From the NCBI GenBank assembly GCA_038503065.1, contig JBCAMK010000008.1:310001-374000 (forward strand): DNA of 64,000 nucleotides, read 5' to 3'. Positions 49,747 through 59,318 of the stretch are shown here, in pieces. Within the stretch, counting starts at the first letter, position 1, and every line of letters begins with the position of its first letter. The notes beneath the pieces were generated by a model. That model ran no database searches and was not told the DNA's origin. It worked only from the letters and a program-made list of their open reading frames with translations. A program made the translations under genes and the position numbers. Origin of the DNA: Paragyromitra xinjiangensis. Lineage: Eukaryota; Ascomycota; Pezizomycetes; Pezizales; Discinaceae.

Positions 49747-50796
49747 AAACCGTCATACCTCCCGGCATGGCCGTGTAAACAAAAGGACAAGTAACACCGC
49801 GCGAGTCACTAATATTATCTAGCATCAGGGCTCGAGGAACTTAGAACAAGAAAAAAGACATAGAACTCGTGAAAGCGAACGGAGGTCAAGGCAATAGTGA
49901 CTTGGTATCCAGGTGGTTCAGTGGGAACATAGCCAAAGACATACCGGCCCCTATGCTGTTTAGTCTCTTAAACGCGTTCCCCGCTGACGAGGGTGATATG
50001 AGCGCGGAACCATGTGCCGTATCTCTTGAGCCCTAGAAGTTCAAATCCTCAGAAAGAAGGGATGGCAGATACGAATTTGATGTTCCAAACCGGGTGCCAA
50101 GGGATAGCTAGCCAGGCAGTTTCTAAGAAACGCACGCACGATCTAAAGTATGCTTTAGAAACATCTTGGGGTTATGTGAATAATACGTCACGCACGCGTG
50201 GCTGCCCGGCACCCTCGCTCCTACTGGAAGGCAGCCACTTTAAGCTACTGAGAATACAAAGCGCAGAGGGCACAGATCTAGCCAAGGCAACCATACTTTT
50301 AGGGGAGCTCTATGGGGACTGGAGGGCAACTAACGAGTATAGAGGCCGGCCTCCAGCAACGCCCCCTATCTCCCACAAACAACACTACATGAAGGAATAA
50401 TCTCGAGTGTGTAATAGATTGCGAGGTTACTCGCTATGCTAGAGGCTTTTTTTTTTGTTAACTCATAGTTTCATTGTTATTGGGTACAAGAATTTCGCAT
50501 GCAACCGAAGTTATGGCGTTAATAAAACCCATCATATGTATGCTAGAGGTGAAAGCCCCCGCATATATACAAGTGTTTGACCAATAGAAAGAGCTCCACC
50601 AAATGGCTGGCTGGTCTCCCAGAGCAGTTATACATAGCCTGAATACTCGCTAAATAAATAGAAGCCTATGAAACGGCTGAAGTAGTGGAGGCACGATAGG
50701 GAAGCCTGTATTAGGAAGTCGATACTTCCAACACTACATAAAATATATCCATCGAGTGATATCCTATGATCCCACAGCTCCTCGGGTCACATACAG
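49747..50796. other. Intergenic between two foldback elements
   Basis: One kilobase with a 128-codon plus-strand ORF (50014-50400) that has no recognisable motif and biased small/charged composition; I do not call it a gene. Poly-T run at about 50446-50455. No RNA gene seen. Confidence 0.45.
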
Positions 50797-51064
50797 TACT
50801 ATGGGTGCCGGAGTAAATCTGTGGACATGTACACCTGGCGGTGGTAGCGGTGCGTCCGCCAAAGTAAATTCATACCATGATTGTTCTTAAGCGACGATTC
50901 AAGTCTGTAACCTTCTTGGTGTACTTCTAGTAAAGCTCTTTAAACATAGTTTTTATACTTTCGTAGTTGCCATCTCTTTTAACTCTATTGAAAAGACGAA
51001 CAAGTTGAGTACTCGCACTGCCACCACCGTCAGGCGTCCACAGATTACCCCGGCGCCCGCAGTA
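50797..51064. mobile_element. MITE-like foldback element A, 268 bp
   Basis: Left end from TA 50797-50798 reads CTATGGGTGCCGG...AATCTGTGGAC. The right end, reverse-complemented from TA 51063-51064, reads CTGCGGGCGCCGG...AATCTGTGGAC. The imperfect inverted repeats extend about 50 bp inwards to GGTGGTAGC/GGTGGCAGT. The interior is AT-rich and non-coding. TA at each end suggests a Tc1/mariner-type target duplication. Confidence 0.75.
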
Positions 51065-51303
51065 CTACGGATGTAGGGAAAAGTCTGTCACCAGGTGGCG
51101 GTGCTAGCGCCGGTTCTTCCCTTCACCCTTAACACTCTGGGGTCCTTCTTTCGTTAAGTAACCTTTAATTTTCTTTATCTCTGAAGCCTCTCTATTTTCT
51201 GTAAGGTTGCTGTAAAATTTTAAGTCTTGAGTTGAGTTGGCGGTCAAGTTTCGCACTGCCAGCACGGCCACCTGGTGACAGACTTTTCCCCACCCCCGAA
51301 GTA
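51063..51303. mobile_element. MITE-like foldback element B, 241 bp
   Basis: Left end after TA 51063-51064 reads CTACGGATGTAGGG and then AAAAGTCTGTCACCAGGTGG. The right end, reverse-complemented from TA 51302-51303, has the same AAAAGTCTGTCACCAGGTGG block, giving inverted arms of about 45 bp with few mismatches. It shares the TA at 51063-51064 with element A, and the terminal CT-GG and internal GGTGGCGGTG motifs are related to A. The 76-codon minus-strand ORF spanning it is a by-product of the repeat arms. Confidence 0.78.
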
Positions 51304-52575
51304 CAAGCGTACGAGGGTGGGTGAAGTTGGCCAAGGTGTTCAGCCACAGCGGTCAGCCTACAAAATTTTTTAATACCTTAGCCATTCCAAATCCACCCCT
51401 ATACACTCACCATAATTGTTCTAGCAGTGGTTTTCCAGTACCCTCATATAAGAATATCCCCATCTTTATAACCTAAGGGGTGAAGGTCTAATAGAAAAAG
51501 AAAAAGGATTCTAAGCCTCAGCTTGAAGTTTCAGACGTGATACAAACGTTAACGAACGAGCTACACACAAGTAGAATGGTAATTTGTGGGCCGTGGTCAA
51601 TAACTTAAATATATTCAAAACATAGCTGTAGGCTTAATCCAAGTACATGTATCTTAGTTTTATAAATGCATATATTACACATTCCACGCTTATTCACGGT
51701 AATTTTAGTCTCGAAACCTGACTTGCCACGTTATCAGTCAATTTATCCGTCATTGATCATTACTGACTAGAGCCCAACCAAAAAAAAACCACCACCCGAA
51801 GCAGACAGACGTCGATTGCAAGGCTACGTATATGGTATATTTCGTTTTTTTTTGGTAGAATCGGGGTTACGATAGGTTTTGATCGGATGACACTAAAGCT
51901 CACATCCAACAATTTCCAGCGTTTGGATGCGTGTGGAAGATGAAAAGACGAGCAGGCAGCCATATATCGTAGGCTGGGTCTGTCAGAAACATAGCCCCTA
52001 AGAGACCACCAGTAATTCTAGATCCTTATATAATTATCTAACGCCTCTCAAGCCCTGATCCCCCCATTTTCCATCTCCTTCGCATAATACTATTCCTTAG
52101 GCTCCATCCGGATCCCAGACTTAGTGGTGCGCAGCATAGTCTAGAGGTTCCCCCCAACTGAAGATAAGGAATATGTGCGACCTAATGAATATGTTGCTAG
52201 CCCTCATATCACAAGTGAGGGTTAGAGTCGCCCATTTAAGCCACCACCACCCGTTATCCTTATCAATAAGCACCTGGTTTTACAGAATGCCATGTGACCG
52301 GAGATGCTCGGAAGCTAGCACGGACCAAATTTATTTTTTTCCAAGAGGCGAAAAGAAAACTTTCGGGCACAGTAACTTTCCGGTACGCAGAAACCCAAGA
52401 GAAATTGGAGCCACAAGGATTAGAGGTGAGACATAAATAATAAGAAAGTGGATTCGGAGCGCAGCGAAAAGATGCGCAAAGTAGGACTCAAACAATATAA
52501 AAAGAGTTAAACTAAAGAAATAGAGTCCACCCTCCACTGATACGCCCACGCTAAAAATTACATAGGAGTAACACA
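51304..52575. other. Intergenic, 3' side of the F-box gene
   Basis: About 1.3 kb, AT-rich, with several A-runs and no supportable gene. Includes the F-box gene 3' flank. Confidence 0.5.
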
Positions 52576-54491
52576 TCACCACGGCGGTGAAAAGCTTGAG
52601 AGAAACACGTCCGTTCCTTGATCGAATACCATATATCTCTCTTTCAACTGGGGACCTTTATACCCTCGCAAGCTGGAGAAAGAAGCCGCCATTCGTCTGT
52701 TAATATAAGGGGTATCCTTAGGCAAATTCTTCCTCATCTTTGTAACTTCGCTTTTGGCAGATGGAATAAACCACTTGATCTCGGCCCCGACTTCTTCGCT
52801 CTTTTCCTTTCCCTTTCCCTTCCCTCTGACGGGCGATCCCTCACCAGCAGCCGCTGAGATAACGAACATTTCCGGCACCTGTGTCTCTTCTTTATATGTA
52901 TATATGATCGCTCTGTTTGACTTGAAATTGGAACTTGGTAGGATTACTGCTATCTGCTTAGCTTTGATATTAATCTCGGGGTGATCCATAAAATGGGTCA
53001 TAACACCCCTAGCGTCCAATATTTCAATGGGTTGCCTCTTCCAACTCGTGATAGGCTTGTGAGAGGCCTCAGGGCCGACATCTACACTCTCTTCATCAGG
53101 CTTACTGAGCGCTTCAAGCTCCTCAGCGGTAGGGAGCTCGAACGATTGGACGACAAAGTAATTCCTCTTTAGGGGTTCTAGTCCGTAGGCCGAGACCCTA
53201 TCGCGAGCACTACCTTTGGGTTCATATTCGTCGAACTGTAGCTCCCATTCCCCTCCGCGCAGGGCGTATGGAGAATAGCCCAAATAATGATTGCTGCTTG
53301 CAGATACTACTAGCAATTTAAGTGCGCCCACCCAGTCCATAGTAATCGTAGAAAAAACCATAATCTCATTGCAGAGTAAAACGAAGATCAACTCTCGGCG
53401 AGGGTGTGCTCGTGCTTCTCGAATTTCACGCCCAGAATCACGTCCCAAATGAAGTTTCGTGCTCGACTTGAAAGCTCCCGTCAGGATATCCAACGCAACG
53501 AGCGAGAGTGGGCAGCGCTCGCCACTAGTGACATCAAATTGTGGATTGGCGTATTGGATATATGATAGGATGCTTCTGTTGAGAGTGCAGTGGAAAGCAG
53601 AGCCCTTTGGATCCTCGATACACCAAAGTAGTTTTCCCCGCACAACATCCATAACAACCACTCTACTTCTATGATAAGTGTTACCAACGCATCAGAAAAA
53701 GCAGCTCATTGTAGGATAAATAGTAAAAGAACACTTACATCGGGTATCGTGAAGCACTCGTCTTATTTAGAAAAATCAGAGCCAAGAGAGGTTGTTCACC
53801 AACCCCCCCAGTTTCTTGCACCGCCAACATTCGAACATGAGTGACACCATTATACTGACCATAATTGGATACTTTCTGCAGCGGAAACCGCTGTATAGAC
53901 TGAACCATGCGACCAGGATTTTTGACGTCGAAAATAAGCTGAACATTGATAACTACTCACATTTAGATAACTAAAAAAATACAGGCATGGGTACCAAAAA
54001 CAGTAAGATAGGAGGGATATCACAGTTGGCGTCAATCCAGACGAAGTAATCTCCACACACAACCCAACCTTGGTCGGCACCAGTAAATTTACGTATGAAT
54101 GTTGGTTCCCCTCGTTTGCGCATTTCATAACGGTATACTATTCGCCCCAAAAATCAGCTTCCTAATTGATCAGATGATCGAAATGTCAAATCTTACCGGC
54201 CCGCCGAAATGCTACAGCAGCCTCTTCCCAAGTATCATATTCAACTTTAGTGTCGCCAGCCCCTAGGGGGGGAAACCACTGCTTCCAATACGCCGCGCGG
54301 CTAAACCTCCAATTTACGCTATCCCTCCACGTCTTATTCACCCTCTGAATGCTAATCAACTCGGTCGGTGAAAGGTAAGAAAATATAATATCAATACATA
54401 AATCCGGAGGCTTAGCTATCGGGTCAGCCGGGTTATTGATTGACCCAGGCGAGATCTTGCGGAGACGTAGGGAGCGGCGACTGGACGACAT
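52576..54491 (-). CDS. F-box protein
   Basis: Likely substrate adaptor of an SCF ubiquitin ligase (family knowledge; substrate unknown). Model: complement(52576..53668, 53739..53938, 53995..54137, 54197..54491), 576 aa. A basic N-terminus is followed by an F-box at about residues 28-72: PPDLCIDIIFSYLSPTELIS, then VNKTWRDS and WKQWFPP. The rest has repeated hydrophobic strands with short motifs such as GWVVCGDYFVWID, LIFDVKNPGR, VVVMDVVRGKLLWCIED and LLCNEIMVF. This is compatible with a diverged beta-propeller, but no regular WD repeats can be counted. Intron 2 uses an unusual GTACCC donor (only phase-compatible choice in range), so residues around DANCDIPPILLFL are uncertain. Intron 3 has two in-frame acceptors 6 bp apart (exon start 53668 or 53662). 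Start is the first ATG before the F-box. Confidence 0.85.
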
Positions 54492-54863
54492 AGCAAAACT
54501 TTGGCCGGAGAGGAGACGAAGCGAAAAGAGGAAGTTTAAATGGTACGCGGTCTCGCGCAGAGCGCGTTCTAAAACACGACTAGCTCGCGTCCTTGGCTCA
54601 TGCGAAACCAGTCATAAAGCTTGTAGGATGGTGGGGAAAGCATGCATAGCTATAGCGCCAATCAATCACCCACTCTGAAAACACCATCTGTTCCACTTAC
54701 CACTCATTTGCGCTCTTAGCGAGGAGCAACGTAATTTTCACACATCTATGATGGTATTGATAGATCAAGGTGCCAGGTGGTGGCTAATATGCCGAATAGT
54801 TGCTAGTTAGCCGCAACGCGAGCCCTAACAACGAACTCTGCTTGTCGGGAATCAAATTTCGTC
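54492..54863. other. Upstream region of the F-box gene
   Basis: About 370 bp of promoter-side DNA. Nothing further recognised. Confidence 0.4.
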
Positions 54864-55036
54864 TACCGTATAGTTTTGGGCGATGCCCCCGGGGGGATCC
54901 TACGGAACCAGGAGGGATAGAAACTTTTGATTTGGTGGAAAGGACCTTCAGCCTCGTCTATACTAGTAGGTGCCACCACCCTCCTAGTTGCGCGAGATCC
55001 CCCCGGGGCCGGGGTATCGCTCGAAACTATACGGTA
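54864..55036. mobile_element. GC-rich foldback MITE-like element, 173 bp
   Basis: The ends are inverted copies starting TACCGTATAGTTT, then GCGAT(G/A)CCCC and CCGGGGGGATC. A small indel separates the two G/C blocks, and the pairing resumes further in (CAGGAGGG against CCCTCCTA), so the arms cover about 60 bp each of the 173 bp. TA bounds both ends. There is no ORF for a protein. The first eight bases equal those of the 303-bp element at 49444, apart from the divergent next bases, suggesting related transposase recognition. Confidence 0.78.
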
Positions 55037-56334
55037 TATCTACCAAAAATAGCCAAAGTGGTAGCCGTGCAACATAGCACCCAATCATCCTGACCCTGAC
55101 TCAGCCCCATTCATACAAACATCTCCGCAGGGAACAGTGAGGACTAGCAACTAGATAGGGGACTAACTATTCAAATAACTTTAGCAAGTAGCTACTCTCT
55201 TTCCCTACTCAACAACTAGCCCAAATCAAGCAACTTAAAAGATACTGCCAAGTGCTGGCCATCCTAGGGAAAGTCGGAAATGAAATTAACATTTCATGTT
55301 AGACAGGGTCATAACAGGCCTAAAGTATTACTATGAACTAGACTAGACACTGCACGAATCCGCCCAATAATTTTAGTAAATATGAGATAGTTTGTTTATG
55401 GTACCGAAGAACAATTATCATTTCAACGTTGCGGGTGCTAGAAGTGAAGCCACATCAGATCACTTTAATAGTCACAAAATATCACTCGCAAATATTACCG
55501 CTAACCGGCCATGGCGATACTTTCACTATCCTACAGTAGGGATAGCTCAGTAGGTACCTAGATATCGGCTTTAAAGCCCCGAGGCTTAATAGCAAGGCAT
55601 AGAGGGGATATGTGTCTCGGCATCACAAAAACCACGCTTTTCTAGGTCCGATTATGTGCATATCTATAATGTCACGGGCAACCAGTAACTCCCTCCGAGC
55701 AGCGTCATCGGCTACGATTAACCAATCCATAAAGCACAGTTCAAAAGATCAACCACGGTCCACATTGTGCACCGCCCATGTTCAAAGTCTCAGGTTCGGC
55801 CGCAGCTATAGGTGGTAGAGTACATAGTACACCCGATTCCCCCATACATGCAACTACGGACCGGAAAAAGCAAGAAGAAAAAAGCAAATTTTGAAAAAGC
55901 AACTATATGTGTTCGTAGCTTGGTGCCAACCTCAATTCTCACATGTGATACCGTAAAGACTGATGAGGTTCAGCCTACTATTAGCGTGTGCCCTGTATAT
56001 GGACAAGGACCTAAGTCGTTAAAACCATACAACGCAGGATTAGCCCAATTTCTTTCTACGGTTGGCTGTGGCTCATGTGTCTCTAGTTTCTGCAATGGCA
56101 GATCTCTCATACTGGCAAACAGTTGGCAAAGTCACGGACAATCACTCGATACTATGTAGCAAATAATCACGGAAGATCACTCGCTCCAGTATTTCCATTA
56201 TCAGGCCACAAAGCAAGTCCATTCATAACGAAAACACGAAGGGCTAATCAAGCTCACAAAAAAAAGGTCCTCTCACTCACCCACTCATCCTGGATGTCGT
56301 GCTGGAAGCCCGATCTAGGTGATATTCTTTTCCA
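55037..56334. other. Intergenic between foldback element and MEMO1 3' end
   Basis: About 1.3 kb; ORFs at 55612-55818 and 55812-56159 on the plus strand lack any recognisable feature. A tRNA-like box A string (GGGATAGCTCAGTAGG at 55539) has no matching box B. Nothing else supported. Confidence 0.5.
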
Positions 56335-57739
56335 TCACAATACGCAAAAGGCAGATGCATAACTCACGCTACTCTCCCTTACATCCTCCACCTCACTGCT
56401 ATGCTCGTATCGCACCCACCTAAACCTCCCTCTCCCTTCTGTGTCACCTCCATCCGTCAAAACGGACTCAATCCCCGCCATCACAACCCCAATTGGATGC
56501 CGTCCACACACTGTGTTCTTTGTCTTCTGTAAATACTCGACGAATACATCATGGATCCCCGTGCTTACAGCCGCCATGCCCTGCTTATCGAGGGCCGTGA
56601 TCGACTCATATATCGGGGGCCCATCAGCAGGTGGGTGCAGGCGGGAAGTGAGTTTTAAGTGAGGGGGAAAAGAAAGTGTACTCGGTAGGGCGGTAATGGA
56701 CGTGGGTGGTGGAGGCCCAGCGGGGAGAGGAGGGGGCGTGGGGTAATAGTGGGTGTAATCGAAGCGGGTGCCCCTGTTACCCGACCTTTAGCCAACTCGG
56801 TAACCAAACCCCAACTGTAGTAGGTTTGGGTATGAGGGAAATGTACCAGTGACAAAAGTCCGTACTTATAACAAAAGCGTTCTCAGGATCACTTAGGTAT
56901 TCCCCCAAAACCTCGCCAAATATCTTTTCTTTCTCTCTTCCCACCGCGCCAACCATAATCGGCACCACAGGTACGCTCAACTTCCCTACACGGTCCAGCA
57001 TCTTGTACACATATGGCAAATGCATTTCGAGACTATGCTCCGCCTCGTCGGTTCTCACCGACATGGTTGTGAATTTGCCTGTGTTTTGGAGAGCGGCGAT
57101 GGTAGCAGTATCGACGTGCAGCGGGCCGAGGGGAGTTGCATATGTTGCACATACCGTGAGAGCGAGTGTATCGAGGTATACATGGTGGGAAGGGCCAAGG
57201 ATAAAAACTCGCTTGCTACAGTTGGAGATATTAGAACCACCCCTGAACTCGCCCACCCCCTCTCAGAGGGGCTAGGTGCGGAGGTTGGGGATGGGATAGG
57301 TGATTACGCTTTGGAGAGGTCCCATGATTTGTAGGCATATGCTGCTGCGGGACCAGAGTAGGAGTATCCCGCGTGCCTATACCGTTGAGCCCAGTCCAGG
57401 GTTAGCTGACTGCCAGCTCAGGAAACAAAATGGGGTAACAGGCCTTGTAAATGAAAGCAACAAGTTTAGAGACCGAGTCGTATTTAATAAGTTAAATTTA
57501 CACAAGAGCTAGTTCCAAAAGGGCCCAGGAAGAAACAAAAAAGAGGAGAAAGTCGGAGAGCAGAAAGCTCGCCAGGAGGCTTACGGCGCAATAATAATCC
57601 GAGCCCCTGGAACTGGTACCCTCCCGACATCCTCGATCTCGTCACCGACAGCGCTCAACCATCCATCAAGCTCCGTATTCAGAATACGTTTATCGCCCGA
57701 GTACCAGCTGTTGGCATGGGAGGCACGACGTGTGGACAT
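56335..57739 (-). CDS. MEMO1: MEMO1 family protein
   Basis: Homologue of human MEMO1 and yeast Mho1, a metal-binding fold related to class III extradiol dioxygenases, linked to redox/copper/iron handling and signalling; enzyme activity is not established. Model: complement(56335..56773, 56847..57215, 57308..57376, 57585..57739), 343 aa; introns 73, 92 and 208 bp. The start gives MSTRRASHANSWYSGD, the family-typical SWY block. Family motifs are rebuilt across introns: IIAPHAGYSYSGPAAAYAY (PHAGY His), KRVFILGPSHHVYLD (HH pair), EHSLEMHLPYVYKML, STDFCHWGTRF (Cys of DFCHWG), and C-terminal VSYASA. The human metal ligands (His, His, Cys) are thus all present. Odd points: the 3' intron has a GTACAT donor, and there is a Pro-rich insertion (YYPTPPPLPAGPPPP and on) after FDYTHYYP. 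It diverges from CET1. Confidence 0.93.
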
Positions 57740-59318
57740 GATATGATGATGATGTTGTCGTTGTCGTCAGGAAGTTTATGTTTTCACACGTGGAGGGCTC
57801 GTGGCAGGGGGGCAGAGAGGAGGAGAGGAGGTTGAACTCTATTTGCTCGAGGACGTGTTTTTATCCAGAGGTATAGAGCTTGGTTTAGTAAGGAGGAGGG
57901 ATGGCGGGGTAAGTGGAGTGTTCATGGCGGGGTACAAATGCATTCGCTGTAGGTTATGGGGCGAGTGACGGAGTAGTGCATCATCACTCGCATATTTCTC
58001 GCAAGGGGTTCGCTTTTGTGTTTTCTGCCTGCCAAGCCATTGCAAAGCTGTTTGGCGAGGAGGTCTTGATGGCTACATCACAGCAGTGATTATGCACCTC
58101 GAGTTCGGCGTAAGCACAACAGCTAAGTAAGGCACATTCGTCCAATGGATAGAGGGGGTGGAGGAGCGAAGGAGAGAGGAGGGATAAGTATTTGATATGC
58201 GGAGACAAGTAAATGGCTGCATATCTACGAGTAAGAGACGGTGGTGGGTGGTGGGGAGGGGATTGCAAATCGTCGCCGCCCAGCAACGCCTGGTGAGAGT
58301 GGCTGTGCTGCCATAATCTCGAGCCTTTTTTGGGGTCTCTCTTTGTTTATATTTTTTTCTGTCAGTGTAGATCTTTCTTTGCAGGGCGTCGAGCTGTATA
58401 TTATTATTACTTTTTCCCCCTTCCCTTGCGTCCTCGATAGTCTTGTTTCTTTCTTTCTTCTTTCTTTTGTCGATGGTCGTGCAGGCTGGGTAGTGAGTTG
58501 CTAGCTGTGTGAGGTTTGGCACGCGGCACCCCCGTCGTTGTTCGATTCCTTTGTGTGTGCGTGTGTGTGGTGTTGTGTGTGTGTCTGTCTCTGAATCTTG
58601 TCTCCAGCTGGACTCTTTCACTTTCGTTCGTGTGCATACACATTTCGATTGAAGCAGCTCTTGCGTAGTTGTTGCATTGTGGCTAGCTGGGACATTTTTT
58701 CTCCTTCGTGGTCTCTATATTTACCACCTCCTACTGCAGAAGTCTACTACTAAGACGAGAGGAGCGTAAGTTCGTGCTCCGGGGATGACGCACTGACCCT
58801 CAATAGCCAGCTCGCTCTTTTTTTTCTGCCACAAACACGCGAACAGTAGAGAAAGAGAACTACCAAACCTGCACTCCGCTTTCCAATCTGTCTCATTGCC
58901 TGTTTGCTTGCTTGAAAAAGAAGAAGTAGAGGAAGAACAGAGTACTACGAAGTAATACTCAGTCACTCGACTTGTCTTCCCCCCACTCTTTCGTTTGCCT
59001 TGACACGCGACTGTTCACCCTCAACTTTACCCCCCCCCTATCCCTGCTCCCCAGTCGTGTCGCCATCATCATTCACTCCTCCCCCGCCATCCAAATACCC
59101 CCCCTCCCTATCCAAATAGCTTCAACCACCCGCATCCCGCGGCGCACACTCGCCTGCCGCACAGGCACCCCCAACCTTCTATCCGCCGAGACCTTTCCCC
59201 ACAATACCGCGTCTGACCCGGGCATATATACGCATACGTCCCGGACGTAATTCCCACATATCAGCATTCCTCCCTCCAGCACGTCATAAACCCCCCCCCC
59301 AGAATCCATCAACAAACC
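57740..59318. promoter_or_regulatory. Divergent promoter region of MEMO1 and CET1
   Basis: 1.58 kb between the two start codons. The left half is purine-rich on the plus strand with GT-rich stretches (TGTGTG run at 58550-58580). The right half, from about 58970, is strongly C/T-rich on the plus strand with several C runs just before the CET1 ATG, consistent with a pyrimidine-rich leader. ORFs in this region are low complexity and not called. Confidence 0.45.

Noticed and set aside
50030..50050. Box B-like string AGTTCAAATCCTC
   Set aside because: Flanking sequence does not form tRNA stems.
50014..50400. 128-codon plus-strand ORF near the foldback elements
   Set aside because: No transposase or other motif; too little to call a gene.
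51104..51334. 76-codon minus-strand ORF
   Set aside because: Lies within the arms and interior of foldback element B; artefact of the repeat.
55539..55620. tRNA-like start GGGATAGCTCAGTAGG followed by a GGC-TTTAAA-GCC palindrome
   Set aside because: Box A resembles a tRNA, but no box B (GGTTCRANTCC) or closing acceptor stem follows at the right distance.
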